Shown here in pieces: positions 20,849 through 31,452 of a stretch of 64,000 bases of DNA (the stretch's first letter is position 1; each line of letters opens with the position of its first letter). The notes beneath the pieces were generated by a model that ran no database searches, was not told the origin of the DNA, and saw nothing but the letters and a program-made list of their open reading frames with translations. The position numbers and the translations under genes are program-made. The DNA lies in NCBI GenBank assembly GCA_035771175.1, contig CM069597.1:13489001-13553000 (forward strand), given 5' to 3'. Source of the DNA: Paratinospora sagittata (taxonomy: Eukaryota > Streptophyta > Magnoliopsida > Ranunculales > Menispermaceae).

Positions 20849-23800
20849 TGTAACACCCCGTGCTTTTAATCAATATATTTGGTTGACTTATACGTACACT
20901 GAAGAGTATAATACACGTATAAGTACCTTTAAAGCTGTGTACATGTGTCAAATGAACTTGAAAATGTCAAAAGTGAGTCCAGAATGTGATTTTAAAGAAT
21001 TCATCATGTGGATTGAGTGTATAGAAGAAGAATAATGGATTTAACAAAAACAAAAGACAAATTAAATGTACTATTCTAAGCGGGTACTGTTCACAGAACA
21101 GTTGCTAAAAAAAACGAATTGAAAGAAGTTACTAGAATGCAACGAAAAAAAAAGAAAGAGAAGAAGCAGAGAGAGAGAAAAGGAAGAACGACGGAGAAGA
21201 AGGAGAAGAAGAAAAAGGGGAAACGCGGGATTCGTGTCAAATTCGGACCCGTGGTAAGTGATTTTCACTCTATTTCTTCGTTAAATTGATCTTTAAGCTA
21301 GATGTAACGATTCTAGTGGAGTAATTTTTGCTGTGGAAGCCGTTTTACGACGTTTTCAAAAATTGGGATTTTGACCCAACGTGAATGAAAATCCACTAGG
21401 AAGGTTGGAAAACACTTCCTAGGCTATAGGAACCTTAAATTTATGGGTAGATTGAATTTATGTGTTCATTTGAAATTTTTATAGCCGTTTGAAGTTTGTT
21501 GGAATTTAGAGTTTCGATTGGAGACCATTTGAGTCATTTAAAACCCGATGAAACTCTAGTTTAAGGCTATAGAATGGTAGAATGCACTGTTGCGAGTCCA
21601 TCGATGCTAAGTTCATGATTTTTGGAGACCGTTTGACAATTTTAGTAAAAATTTACATGTTTCCAATGAATAGTGACGATGTGAACAGGGACGTGAATAA
21701 TACTATGATCATAGCCAGTGAATAAAATGGAATTAGAATACAATGCAACTCCGGTTTGAGATCATAGAATCGTAGAGAATTGAATTCCGGACGTTTCGAT
21801 GTTAAGATCATGATTTTTGGATATGATTTGATATTTTTAGTAACTAAATATATGGTTTTGGTGAGTAAAATTCACTGTCGTGACCTTCGCGAACGTGTAA
21901 AACCTCAATAAAATACCTGTTGAAGGTAGTATGTGAGTATATTTTCTGGATTTTGGTTCTTGTATGGCATTTTAAATATATGAAATGTTTGAATGTAAAT
22001 ATGTTATGCATATATTGTTGCATTGTGTTTTAATTTGAATTCATAAATGCTTTCTTTTTAGCATTGGAGCATGTGAGACTTGCAAAGGCAAGTTGATGTC
22101 ATTTCGTTAGGAATTAGACCCGGATGAGTGTTATGCGTAACCTCATTGTCAGTAGGCCTGTCCTAACAAAGATTGAAGATCCTTGAAATGACTGTGAATT
22201 GGGTAATGAGAGGTTGTGGCTACCATGTAACGCCCATACAAGGGTTAGACCCGCTTTCTTGCCTTGAAGGAGAGAGATTGTGGATTTTGTGGAAAAAAAA
22301 TGCATTGTTTTATTGAAAACCCATGAAATTTATGTTGTTATCATGTATGATATATTCGTTGAATGATGCATGTGTTTAATACTTGTTTGAAAAATGCCAT
22401 ACAAGAACCAAAATCAAGAAAATATACTCACAGTACACACTTTCCAACTTAAACCCAATCATAGTCGTTTTTGAGTTTAGCTCCAATTTAAATCCATAAA
22501 TCCAACTATTTCAACCTGTCACAACCACTCCATAATTCAATTTCATTATTCATATCTATTTACATCTTCAATTCTCAACTCACATCAAATCACCAATAAT
22601 AAAAAGCAATCTTAAAAAGATTATACGCATTCTATGACTTTAGATTCCAACTCATTTTAGGGCTCATAAGCAGTTGAAGAAACTACTATCTCGTTTCTGT
22701 GGTCAATCTAGATATTTTCACAAGAAAGAACAGTGAAAATAGATTTCCAATTCATATTTTCACTAATTCTCAGTTTATTTTTTTACTGGAACATATATCA
22801 ATTTTATTAAAAATCTAGAACATTCCTAAAATTATTCTGTCCACATCGACACGTGTAAAATCACTCATTCTATCATTCTACTACCTTCAACAGGTATTTT
22901 ATTGAGGTTTTACACGTTCGCGAAGGTCACGATAGTGAATTTTACTCACCAAAACCATATATTTAGTTACTAAAAATATCAAATCATATCAAAAATCATG
23001 ATCTTAACATCGAAACGTCCGAAATTCAATTCTCTACGATTCTATGATCTCAAACCGGATTTTCATTGGATTCTAATTCCATTTTATTCACTGGATATTC
23101 ACGTCACTTTTCACGTCGTCACTATTCATTAGAAACATGTGAGGCTGTGGCTACCTTGTAAAGGCCATACAAGGGTTAGACCAGCTCTCTTGCCTTGAAG
23201 GAGGGAGATTGTGGATTTTGTGGAAAAAAAAATGCATTGTTTTATTGAAAACCCATGAAATTTATGTTGTTGTCATGTATGATATATTCGTTGAATGATG
23301 CATGTGTTTAATACTTGTTTGAAATGATTTTAAATGTCATATTTTCCTAAATGCATATAATTGCCATATCAAGAAATATATTCACTGAGTTGTTGATTGC
23401 TCACTCCATTTCCTCCAATATTTCAGGTATTGAGTCGAAGGAAAAAGGAAAAATCCGTGAGTGATAATCAAGTGAGCCTTCGTCTGGTATGTATATGTAT
23501 GCATTGGAGGATATGGGTTATATTTTTGTTATTTTGATATGTAGAGTTATCACAAACTATATATATAACATCACCTAGATGGGTTGTGGGGTAATGTTAT
23601 ACTATGCTTGTGATGATGAAATGAGATGATCAGATATATTGATCAGGTGAGGATTTAATGTGTGAATGAATGGAATGAATGAAATGATTAGATATAGAAT
23701 GGAATGAATGGAATGATTAGATATATCTATATTGGATTTGATTTGTGATATATCAGAAAAAAAATGTGAAATGTCCATTTTATGGGGAGGTGCTGTCGAA

Positions 23801-23935
23801 ATTTTTAAAAATTTTGGAAAGGATTGTGAGATTATATGAAGGCTGACAGTGTATTGTATACTGTATATGTGTATGTATAGTGTATAGTATACTGTGCCGG
23901 TCATGACGTCAGCCTACGTCCGGGGCGTCGTGACA
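20849..23935 (+). mobile_element. Solo LTR D with internal inverted duplication, TSD CCATG
   Basis: Starts TGTAACACCCC and ends GGGGCGTCGTGACA, flanked by ccatg at 20844-20848 and 23936-23940. At 3087 bp it is long because it is rearranged. The plus arm 21656-21973 recurs inverted at 22391-22436 and 22879-23137; the segment 22207-22387 recurs directly at 23141-23323. About 440 bp (22437-22878) of the inverted part has no plus counterpart. TGACGTCA lies at 23904-23911. No gene. Confidence 0.85.
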
Positions 23936-23940
23936 CCATG

Positions 23941-24470
23941 TCATATCACCCTTAGGATCTAGTACTGACGTGAAATTACAGTGTTCTCGATGTGAGCTTC
24001 GAACATCAGAACAGATAATATATGTAGATCTTTTTGTGATGGACATTGAAGACTTCGACATCATCCTCGGCATGGACTGGCTCGCACCACTGAATGCAAA
24101 AATCGATTGTATGAAGAAACAAGTTCAGTTAACCTTGCCCACGGGGGAGTTTGTCAAGATTCAGGGAACAAAGAAATGGATACATAACTCGACTGCTGCA
24201 CTTCTCAAGGCACAGCTTCGAGCTCTATCCCTTGGTGATGAAAATGACTCACCAGCAATGTACCCTTTTGAAGTACACGATGTTCCGGTAATATCTGAAT
24301 TCCCAACAATTTTTCTAAATGACCTTCCTGGTCTACCTCCGGTTAGGGAATTCGATTTTGAAATCAACCTCATACCTGGGACCGAGCCTATCTCAATTCC
24401 ACCATACAGAATGTCAAATGTCGAGCTGGTCGAATTGGACAAACAACTGAAGGAATTAGAGAGTCATGTC
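23941..24470 (+). pseudogene. B1 protease C-terminal part and RT N-terminus
   Basis: Continues protease with the DFDIILGMDWLAPLNAKIDC motif (ILGMDWL is typical for Ty3/gypsy), then a linker and the RT start VREFDFEINLIPGTEPISIP. The frame ends in KQLKELES at about 24462, where roughly 300 bp of RT present in B2 (fingers and first palm motif) are deleted. Confidence 0.88.
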
Positions 24471-25600
24471 GTTCGGTCTAACAAATGCACCTGCTGCATT
24501 CATGGATTTGATGAACCGCTACTTAGACTGATTTGTTGTTGTTTTCGTAGACGATATCTTGATATATTCCTCAACCGAGGAAGACCATAAGATACATCTA
24601 AAGATAGTCCTCCAGACCTTAAAAAGCCACCAGCTGTATGCAAAGTTGAGTAAGTGCGAATTTTGGGCGAAGTGAGTTCAATTCCTAGGCCATGTGGTTT
24701 CCGGCAATGACATTGAGGTTAATCCTTCTAAGGTTGAAGCGGTTTTAAACTGGAAGTAGCCTACCACTATTACTCAGATTAGGAGTTTTCTTGGTTTTGC
24801 TGGCTATTACAAACGCTTCATCAAGGACTTCTCAAATATTGCTGAACCTATGACAAAGCTCACTTGAAAGATGTGCGATTCATCTGGAATCCCTCATGTG
24901 GAGCATCATTTCAAGAATTGAAGAAACGCCTCACGACGGCACCAGTTAAGTCACTCCAAGAAATTCACTTGGATTTTCACTATACACCGACGTCTCTCTC
25001 CAAGGTTTAGGTGTCGTACTAATGCAAGAAGGCCAAGTTGTTGCATATGCCTCGAGGCAACTAAAGGTTCGTGAGGGTAATTACCCAACACATGACTTGG
25101 AACTTGCAGTTGTCGTATTTGCACTGAAGTTATGGAGTCATTACCTATACGGTGAATGGTTTGAGGTCTTCTCGGATCACAAGAGTCTTAAGTACATCTA
25201 CACTTAGAGAGACCTAAACCTCTGCCAAAGACGATGGTTGGAATTCTTGAAAGATTATGACTTTCAACTCCAGTACCATCCCGGTAAGGCCAATGTTGTG
25301 GCTGATGCCCTGAGTAGAAAATCTTATGTTGCTTGTACTCTTAACTTCGAAATAGGGAAGTTGGCTACAAAGATGGAGAATTTTAACCTACAACTGATCG
25401 AAGAGGGAGCAAACTCACGACTTTCTCAATTATCAGCCAACTCTGAGCTGGTTCGAAAGATTTCAGCAGCTCAAGCCAACGACCTTATGTTAATGGAGAA
25501 ACGAGAACTTCTACTCAGCGGACAGGACCTTCCTCACTGGTCGGTCTCTCAAGACGGGATCATTTTTTATAAAAAAATGTCTCTGTCTACCGAACGATCC
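24463..25600 (+). pseudogene. B1 reverse transcriptase (C-terminal part) and RNase H
   Basis: After the deletion RT resumes with MSFGLTNAPAAFMDLMNRYL. An in-frame TGA follows, then the FVDD catalytic box (24544-24555), [30 protein letters not shown] and [19 protein letters not shown]. Further stops occur near 24674, 24759 and 24867. RNase H is recognised by [20 protein letters not shown] and [10 protein letters not shown], with TAG at 25205-25207, followed by the connection motif YHPGKANVVADALSRKSYV. Without the RT fingers it cannot polymerise DNA. Confidence 0.88.
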
Positions 25601-26887
25601 TGAGGTTCAGAAAGAAGTGCTCACTGAGATGCACTGTTCGAGGTTCGCTATGCATCCTGGGGGTGACAAGATGTACAAGGATGTCAGGCGACAATTCTGG
25701 TTTTCTGGAATGAATAAGGTGATTGCAGACTTCGTTGCTCGATGTCTCGTTTACCAGCAAGTTAAGGCAGAACGAAGACTTCCCTCTGAACTTCTCCAAC
25801 CGTTACCTATTGGAGAATGGAAGTGGGAGAACATCGCAATGGATTTTGTTACGGCCTTGCCTCGAAATAATAAAGGGCAAAATGTTATCTGGGTTATCAT
25901 TGACAGACTTACAAAGTCTGTATTCTTTTTGCTAATAAAGTTCACTGATAACGCCGCCAAACTTGCCGAATTATATGAAAGAGAGATCGTACGCCTCCAT
26001 GGCATACCACTCACGATCGTCTCTGATCGAGACCCTCGATTCACATCAAAGTTTTGGCAAAGCTTCCAGAATCGATTGGGCTCTAAGATTACCATGTGCA
26101 CAACCTTTCACCCCCAGACTGATGGACAGTCAGAGCGTCTTATTCAAATCTTGGAAGACATGTTACGATGTTGCATTTTGGACTTTAATGACGGATGGGC
26201 AAAGTAGTTACATTTAGCTGAGTTTGCATACAACAACAGCTACCAAACTAGTATCGGCATGGCACCGTACGAGGCTCTCTATGGTCGCCCTTGCAGATCT
26301 TCGGTTTGTTGGTTAGATATGGCAGATCTACCGCAGTTGGGCCCGAACTAGTTCAAGAGACTTCTGAGAATATTACACTAGTAAAGGAACGACTTCGTGT
26401 TACACAAAGTCGACAGAAGAGCTATGCTGACAAGCGGAGGCAGCCTCTAGAATTTGATAAGGGGGACTTTGTTTTTCTAAAAGTCCAGCCCACAAGAGGT
26501 GTCAAACGCTTTGGGATCAAAGGAAAGCTCTCCCCACGGTATATCGGTCCATTTCAGATAATTGAATGTATTGGCAAACTTGCTTATCGTCTGTCCCTTC
26601 CATCATCCATGTCTAAGGTTCATAACGTTTTTCACGTATCCATGCTTCTAAAGTATCGTCCTGATCCTTCGCATATTATCCCTCTAGTCGAGGTTCGGGT
26701 TGAGGAAGGAAATAAGTATCAGGAGAGAGCGATATAGATTTTGGATCGAAAAACTCAAGAACTAAAACGACGTAGCATACCACTTGTGAAGGTGCTTTGA
26801 GATCACCACTGAGTCGAGGAAGCAACATGGGAATTAGAAGCAACAATTAAACAGAATTACCCTGAATTGTTTTCTAGTAATAACTGA
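25601..26887 (+). pseudogene. B1 integrase with chromodomain-like C-terminus
   Basis: HHCC finger: HCSRFAMHPGG gives the two His; CLVYQQ has lost the second Cys. The DDE core is intact: Asp in AMDFVTALP (25842-25844), Asp in VSDRDPRFTS (26025-26027), Glu in GQSERLIQI (26133-26135). A TAG at 26206 and a frameshift near 26320 follow. The C-terminal part shows VQPTRGVKRFGIKGKLSPRY, VHNVFHVSMLLKYRPDPSH and RRSIPLVKVL ... VEEATWELE, the ending typical of Del/Tekay chromoviruses. Stop at 26885-26887. Confidence 0.9.
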
Positions 26888-26964
26888 TGATGTGATACAT
26901 TGTACTATTTCATTTATCAATAAAATGATGAAACTTTGTTTATACATATCTTAATACATTGTTT

Positions 26965-26983
26965 CACTTGAATAACTATGCAG
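26965..26983 (+). promoter_or_regulatory. Predicted 3' splice site directly before the B1 3' ORF
   Basis: 'ttgaataactatgcag' ends in AG at 26982-26983, immediately before the ATG. It is identical in B2 (AG at 47093-47094). The pyrimidine tract is weaker than at the other two sites. Confidence 0.4.
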
Positions 26984-27475
26984 ATGTCTGAAAATAATAT
27001 CAATGGATATGGTAATACACACACGCAGTGGCCTCCTTGGCAACCTGTGGCGACTCCTTCAGGATCTGAGTCAAGTCACAACTACCTTGCATCACTAACT
27101 CCATCACCACACAGACAACAATCCTTATCGCCAGAGCGTGCATGACTTTTTCATAACAATTTTGCCCAAAACAATCTCGTGCCCTCATCTTGGCAGGACC
27201 TTCTACCAAAATTGCCAGGCGGCCGAATTCGAGCAACAACACGAAAAAGCATTCCACCGCTCAACCTACCTCCCCTCAAACTATGTAACCAGCGCCCTAC
27301 ACCACCATCTGTTAAGCAAAGGTTGGAATCTTTTGAGGACGAATCCGACTCCATTTGCTCTCCATGGTTTCATGATGTTGAGGATTCCATTGACCACAGT
27401 GCCATTCAGGCACTACCCTGAACTAGCAAACGATGACACCGACAGTGAATCTCAAGCAGATAACCATCATGTTCG
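26984..27475 (+). pseudogene. B1 3' ORF (post-pol, unknown function)
   Basis: The ATG at 26984 opens MSENNINGYGNTHTQWPPW, about 95 bases after the pol stop. The protein is hydrophilic and P/S/Q-rich, with conserved blocks NLVPSSWQDLLPKLPGG, PPSVKQRLESFEDES and CSPWFHDVEDS. It has no membrane segment, signal peptide or knuckle that I can see. A TGA at 27142 (TGC in B2) and a stop after IQALP break it. The C-terminus, the PPT and the first bases of the 3' LTR are deleted, the junction being near 27471. B2 has the intact version. The position is that of env-like genes in other plant elements, but the sequence does not look like an envelope protein. Confidence 0.7.
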
Positions 27476-27476
27476 G

Positions 27477-28938
27477 GTTTGCACAAAAAAAAATGTTCGG
27501 GCAACCTGCCCGCACGTACGGGCACCTACCCGAACGTTCAGGCAGATGGCCCGGACGTCTGGGCCCCTGCCCGAATGTTCGGGCAGGACACCTGAACGTT
27601 CGGGCACCCGCCTGAACGTTCAGGCGCCAAATCCTCTATATAAGGAGCCCTCCCCCTCCTCATTCCTCACACCAAATTCATTCCAAATTGGGATTTTTCT
27701 TCTCGTTTTTACTCATTTTGAGTTTTTGGTCCTTTGAGACTCTTCGAGACTCTCTGTGCGGTGCAACGCGGTTCTTCCCGGAGGAAAGTGCCAGTTCTGA
27801 AAGTTCTTATTTGAAGGTGGGGAACGAAACATAGGTTTGCGTGTCTTATACCTTTTATTAAAATTTACATTCATTTATTATTATGTCTACCATTCATTTA
27901 CACTGCATTATATCTTATAATGTTTATACTGTCGCATTTATGCCTGTATAATTGGAATTCATGTATTACACTGTTATAATGCCGGATTAGTGGTCAATCT
28001 GGCTCAACCAGACTCAGTCTTGTCCTCAGTAACTTTAAATAGTGAACGAGAGGCAGCGAGTTGTTCTAGACGATTGGTATTTAAGTAGACTTCGTGTCTC
28101 ACCTCTCAACTGGAGACTGATCTGGTTGGTCTTATTTGAAAGCTATCAACTTATACAGTAATACTGAATGTCCTAACCTTGCACGTAGTAATACCGACCC
28201 TAATAAGGATCACCAAACGTTGCTAAATCTTGTCTAAATGTTAAGTAAATACCGGACCAGTTCATGCAGACCAGTTCATGCGTTGGCATCATACATATCA
28301 CCATCTAGGGACGTATGTGGTTTATGATTCATAGAATAGTTATGAGCGATGCTCGCTATTCATTATATTTATCTGGAGATGGACGTACAATGAGAACCTG
28401 GCTACACCTGGGGAGGGACATTTGTACGTGAATCCAGAGCATCGTTCCTGAGGTGGGACGTATAATGAGAACTCGACTATTCCTGGGGAAGGACATCTAT
28501 ACTTGAACTCAGGCGATGTACAGTCATCGAACCGATACGAAACGGTGTCATGCATACATACATATTGAATTGATTATGATGCTCTGATGTGTATTTAAGA
28601 TATTTGATTATGAAGTTTGCTTTATTAATTGTTATATTCACAAACTATTTTACCCACTGAGCGCGTAGCTCACCCCGTTGTTATCCAATTTTTCACAGGA
28701 GATTAAGGTGGACTGGGTGCAGGTTTCTGGGCCCACATTTTGTACCCTTTGTATTATTCATTGCGGATTTTTGGAAGAATGTTCCCTTAACGATTTCATG
28801 TACAAAAATATTTTGAAATTAATGAAATCAGACTTGTACTTAAATTGTGCTTCCCTGACTTTGTTATTATCGTTATAATGCATTCGCAGCCCGTCCGCGA
28901 GTGTCCCGCCAGTTTAGGCTCTTCCGGGCGGGGTGTGA
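27477..28938 (+). repeat. 3' LTR of B1, 5' terminus missing
   Basis: LTR homology starts at 'gtttgcac'; the TGTAATACC terminus and the PPT (TTTTAAGGGGGG in B2) are deleted. The palindrome array 27484-27632 is far longer than in the 5' LTR. TATA box 'ctatataagg' near 27637. It ends GGGGTGTGA, and the last bases merge into the inverted LTR that follows. Confidence 0.88.
27484..27632. repeat. Array of CCCGAACGTTCGGGC-type palindromes in U3
   Basis: Eight or so overlapping units of cccgaacgttcgggc and variants (cccgcacgtacgggc, cccggacgtctgggc, ctgaacgttcaggc), each able to form a stem of 6-7 bp around an ACGT centre, spaced 16-22 bp apart. They end just upstream of the TATA box. Confidence 0.85.
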
Positions 28939-29741
28939 GCATCGCTCCTAACTATTCTATGAATCATAAACTACATACGTCCCTAGGTGGTGATATGTAT
29001 GATGTCAATGCATGAACTGGTCCAGTCTTTACTTAACATTTAGACAAGATTTAGCAACGTCTGGTAATCCTTATCAGGGTCGGTATTACTATGTGCAAGG
29101 TTAAGACATTCAATATTACTGTATAAGCTGACAACTTTCAAATAAGACCAACCAGATCAGTCTCCAGTTGAGAGGTGAGACACGAGGTCTACTTAAATAC
29201 CAATTGTCTAAACCAGCTCGCTGCCTCCCGTTCACTATTTAAAGTTACTGAGGACAAGACTATGTCTGGTTGAGCCAGATTGACCACTAATCCGACATAA
29301 TAACAGTGTAATACATGAATTCCAATTATACAGGCATAAGTGCGACATTATAAACATTATAAGATATAATGAAGTGTAAATGAATGGTAGACATAATAAT
29401 AAATGAATGTGAACTTTAATAAAAGTTATAAGACACGCAAACCTTTGTTTCGTTCCCCACCTTCAGATAAGAACTTCTTTCAGAACTGGAGCTTTCTTCT
29501 GGGCAGAACCGCGTTGTACCACACAGAGAGTCTCAAAAGACCAAAAACTCTAAATGAGTGAAAAGGAGAAGAAAAATCACAATTTGGAGTGAATTTGATG
29601 TGAGAAATTAGGAGGGGTAGGGCTCCTTATATAGAGGATTTGGCGCCTGAACGTTCAGGCTGGTTGCCCGAACGTCTGGGCATGTCCCCGAACAATTTTT
29701 TTTATTTTTTTTATTTTTTTGTAGAAACCTAGGGTATTACA
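28937..29741 (-). repeat. Inverted partial B-type LTR
   Basis: Reverse-complement copy of the first 800 bp of a B LTR. The minus strand starts TGTAATACCCTAGG at 29741, has the palindromes near 29640-29695, the TATA box near 29625, and runs to 'gaatagttaggagcgat' at 28940, where it abuts the 3' LTR of B1. The last 600 bp of the LTR are absent. Together with 27477-28350 it forms a hairpin with arms of about 800 bp. Confidence 0.9.
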
Positions 29742-30160
29742 ATAAATATAAACTTGTAATGAAAAGACTAGAATGCACAAACCATAGGTTCCACCCCACC
29801 TTGAAATGCGTAGTAAAATAACAATTCCTTGAGCTTTTTTCAAAAATATCGAAAATCTTAAAAGAGTTTTAAATAGTTTGAATAAGATTTAAAAATGACC
29901 CCTATTTATAGGATGAATTTTTTATCACTTTCCCAAAATTCCCTTAGACTTTTTACTTATTTATCGTCTCGTCATTTGCTCGGGTACGTTCTCGAGAAGA
30001 TTCTTTTAAAGTAATTTCAATTATATCTTTTTTCGTATCTCGAGAAAATTCTTTTAGATTATACCAGTTATGTCCTCTTCCAATTTTTATCCTTCGACTT
30101 TTTCATAATTGCAATCTTGTCCTTTTATCCTTTTCTGGCTTTTTGGGTGAAAATGTTACA
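29742..30160 (-). repeat. 5' LTR of element C, first part (U3 side)
   Basis: On the minus strand the LTR starts TGTAACATTTTCACCC at 30160 and interrupts a hAT reading frame. The 5-bp flank is aaatc (30161-30165). Together with 15683-16056 and 10725-11029 it gives a C LTR of about 1.1 kb. Two 'ctcgagaa(g/a)attctttta' repeats lie near 29990 and 30040. No gene. Confidence 0.8.
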
Positions 30161-31447
30161 AAATCTTTCAGAGTTGGCATTCCACCAATCCAAAACATCA
30201 AATGAGTCATTTCCTCTCACACGATTCTCTAATAAATAGGAATCCACTTATGACTTGTTTTCATCATCATCTTCATCATTCAACTTTGTTAGTTGTCCAA
30301 ATGGTAGAACCCCTTCCACTTGCTCTACTTCAACACTTTGCGAAGATTGACCTACCATCATTTCCATCACCCCAACCAACAAATTCAACACCTTTACATA
30401 AATCAAACAACTTCCTCAATATGTTTCCACCTTCTTTGTCAATAATTCTCCAAGGTCGTTCCCATACATTTTTTTAAAAGCTTGAAACAAGTGTTTCAAC
30501 TTATACCTTGGATCAAGAACAACAACAACATACAACAAAAAAATAGCTTTTTCTATGTTCCCCCAATACTTGTTGTATTTTGATTTCATTTTATATGCAA
30601 AAGCACTCAACAAGGGTTTGCCTGAAGCAATGTGTTTTGCAATCAACTCATGAATAAACCAAATCTCTAGAAAATATTTGTTTGAGGCTACAAATAATGA
30701 TCCATAAAATTTCAAAGTTATCTCATAAAATTATTTCAAAAAACACAAAAAGACATTAGCTTTCACCCGATCCAAACCAGAAGGCTAATCTTCTTCATTA
30801 AAATCCCCACTTTCTTGTTCTTGTAACCTTTCAAAAGCCTTTTGAAACCTTAAAGCAGCCTCCAACATCAAGTATATAGAGTTCCACCTTGTTGACACAT
30901 CTAAACACACAAGACGAGTAGTAGGAACCTTTTCTTCTTCTGCACATGTTTTAAACTTTTGTAATCTTGTAGGAGAAGACCTCACATACAACATAATATT
31001 TTGAATCCTTATGATGGATAGGTCGTGATATTGTAAACCATCAGTCACCACTAAATTGAGAATGTATGCACAACACCTAACATGCAAAAATTCACCATTT
31101 AATACCAATCCATCCCAATTTTTTATTTTCTTGGTCAAGTAAGACATTGCAGTATTATTTGAACTTGCATTGTCTCCTATAATTGTGAAGACTCAATTTA
31201 TCCCCCAATCAAACAAACATTTCTCAATTTTTGTACCAATAATCTCTCCCTTATGACTTTCAATTTGACAAAAATTTAAAATTCTTTTCTGCAACGTCCA
31301 CTCACTATCAATATAATGACCAATAAGGACTATGTAATTCAGATGCTTCCTTGATTTTCACCAATCCGTTGTAAGACTTACTAGCTAACAAGTCTTCCTA
31401 AAAAAAGCTTTAAGTTTTTGCTTTTCTTTAATTCAGAAGTTAACACA
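30161..31447 (-). pseudogene. hAT-superfamily transposase (RICESLEEPER-like), both ends lost
   Basis: Cut-and-paste transposase. Read on the minus strand from 31447: KQKLKAFFRKTC, VSLTTDW (first catalytic Asp, about 31364), a block typical of the family around HKGEIIG, VFTIIGDNASSNN (second catalytic region), then YLTKKIKNWDGLVLNGEF, HVRCCAYILNLVV (the conserved C-A-HxLNL-type motif), STRWNSIYLMLEAAL, VVLDPRYKLKHLF and, at the end, the dimerisation motif DSFDVLDWWNANSERF at 30161-30240. The N-terminal zinc finger is missing because LTR E6 follows; the C-terminus is cut by the LTR of element C. Stops include CGA to TGA near 31193, and frameshifts separate the blocks. It is the oldest layer in the window. 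Confidence 0.88.
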
Positions 31448-31452
31448 ACTAC

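Larger units (their letters stand above)
16057..28938 (+). mobile_element. Ty3/gypsy element B1 (Del/Tekay-like, five coding blocks), interrupted by LTR D
   Basis: Plus-strand element: 5' LTR, PBS, extra ORF1, gag, protease (split by a 3.1-kb solo LTR), RT/RNase H, integrase with chromodomain-like end, extra 3' ORF, 3' LTR. It is a close relative of the minus-strand element at 45186-54833. Over 142 aligned bases (from 16312 and 27833) the two LTRs differ at 4 positions. The 5-bp flank is atgaa at 16052-16056. There is no matching TSD right after 28938, where an inverted partial LTR follows; the flank after that is ataaa (29742-29746), one transition away. Confidence 0.9.
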
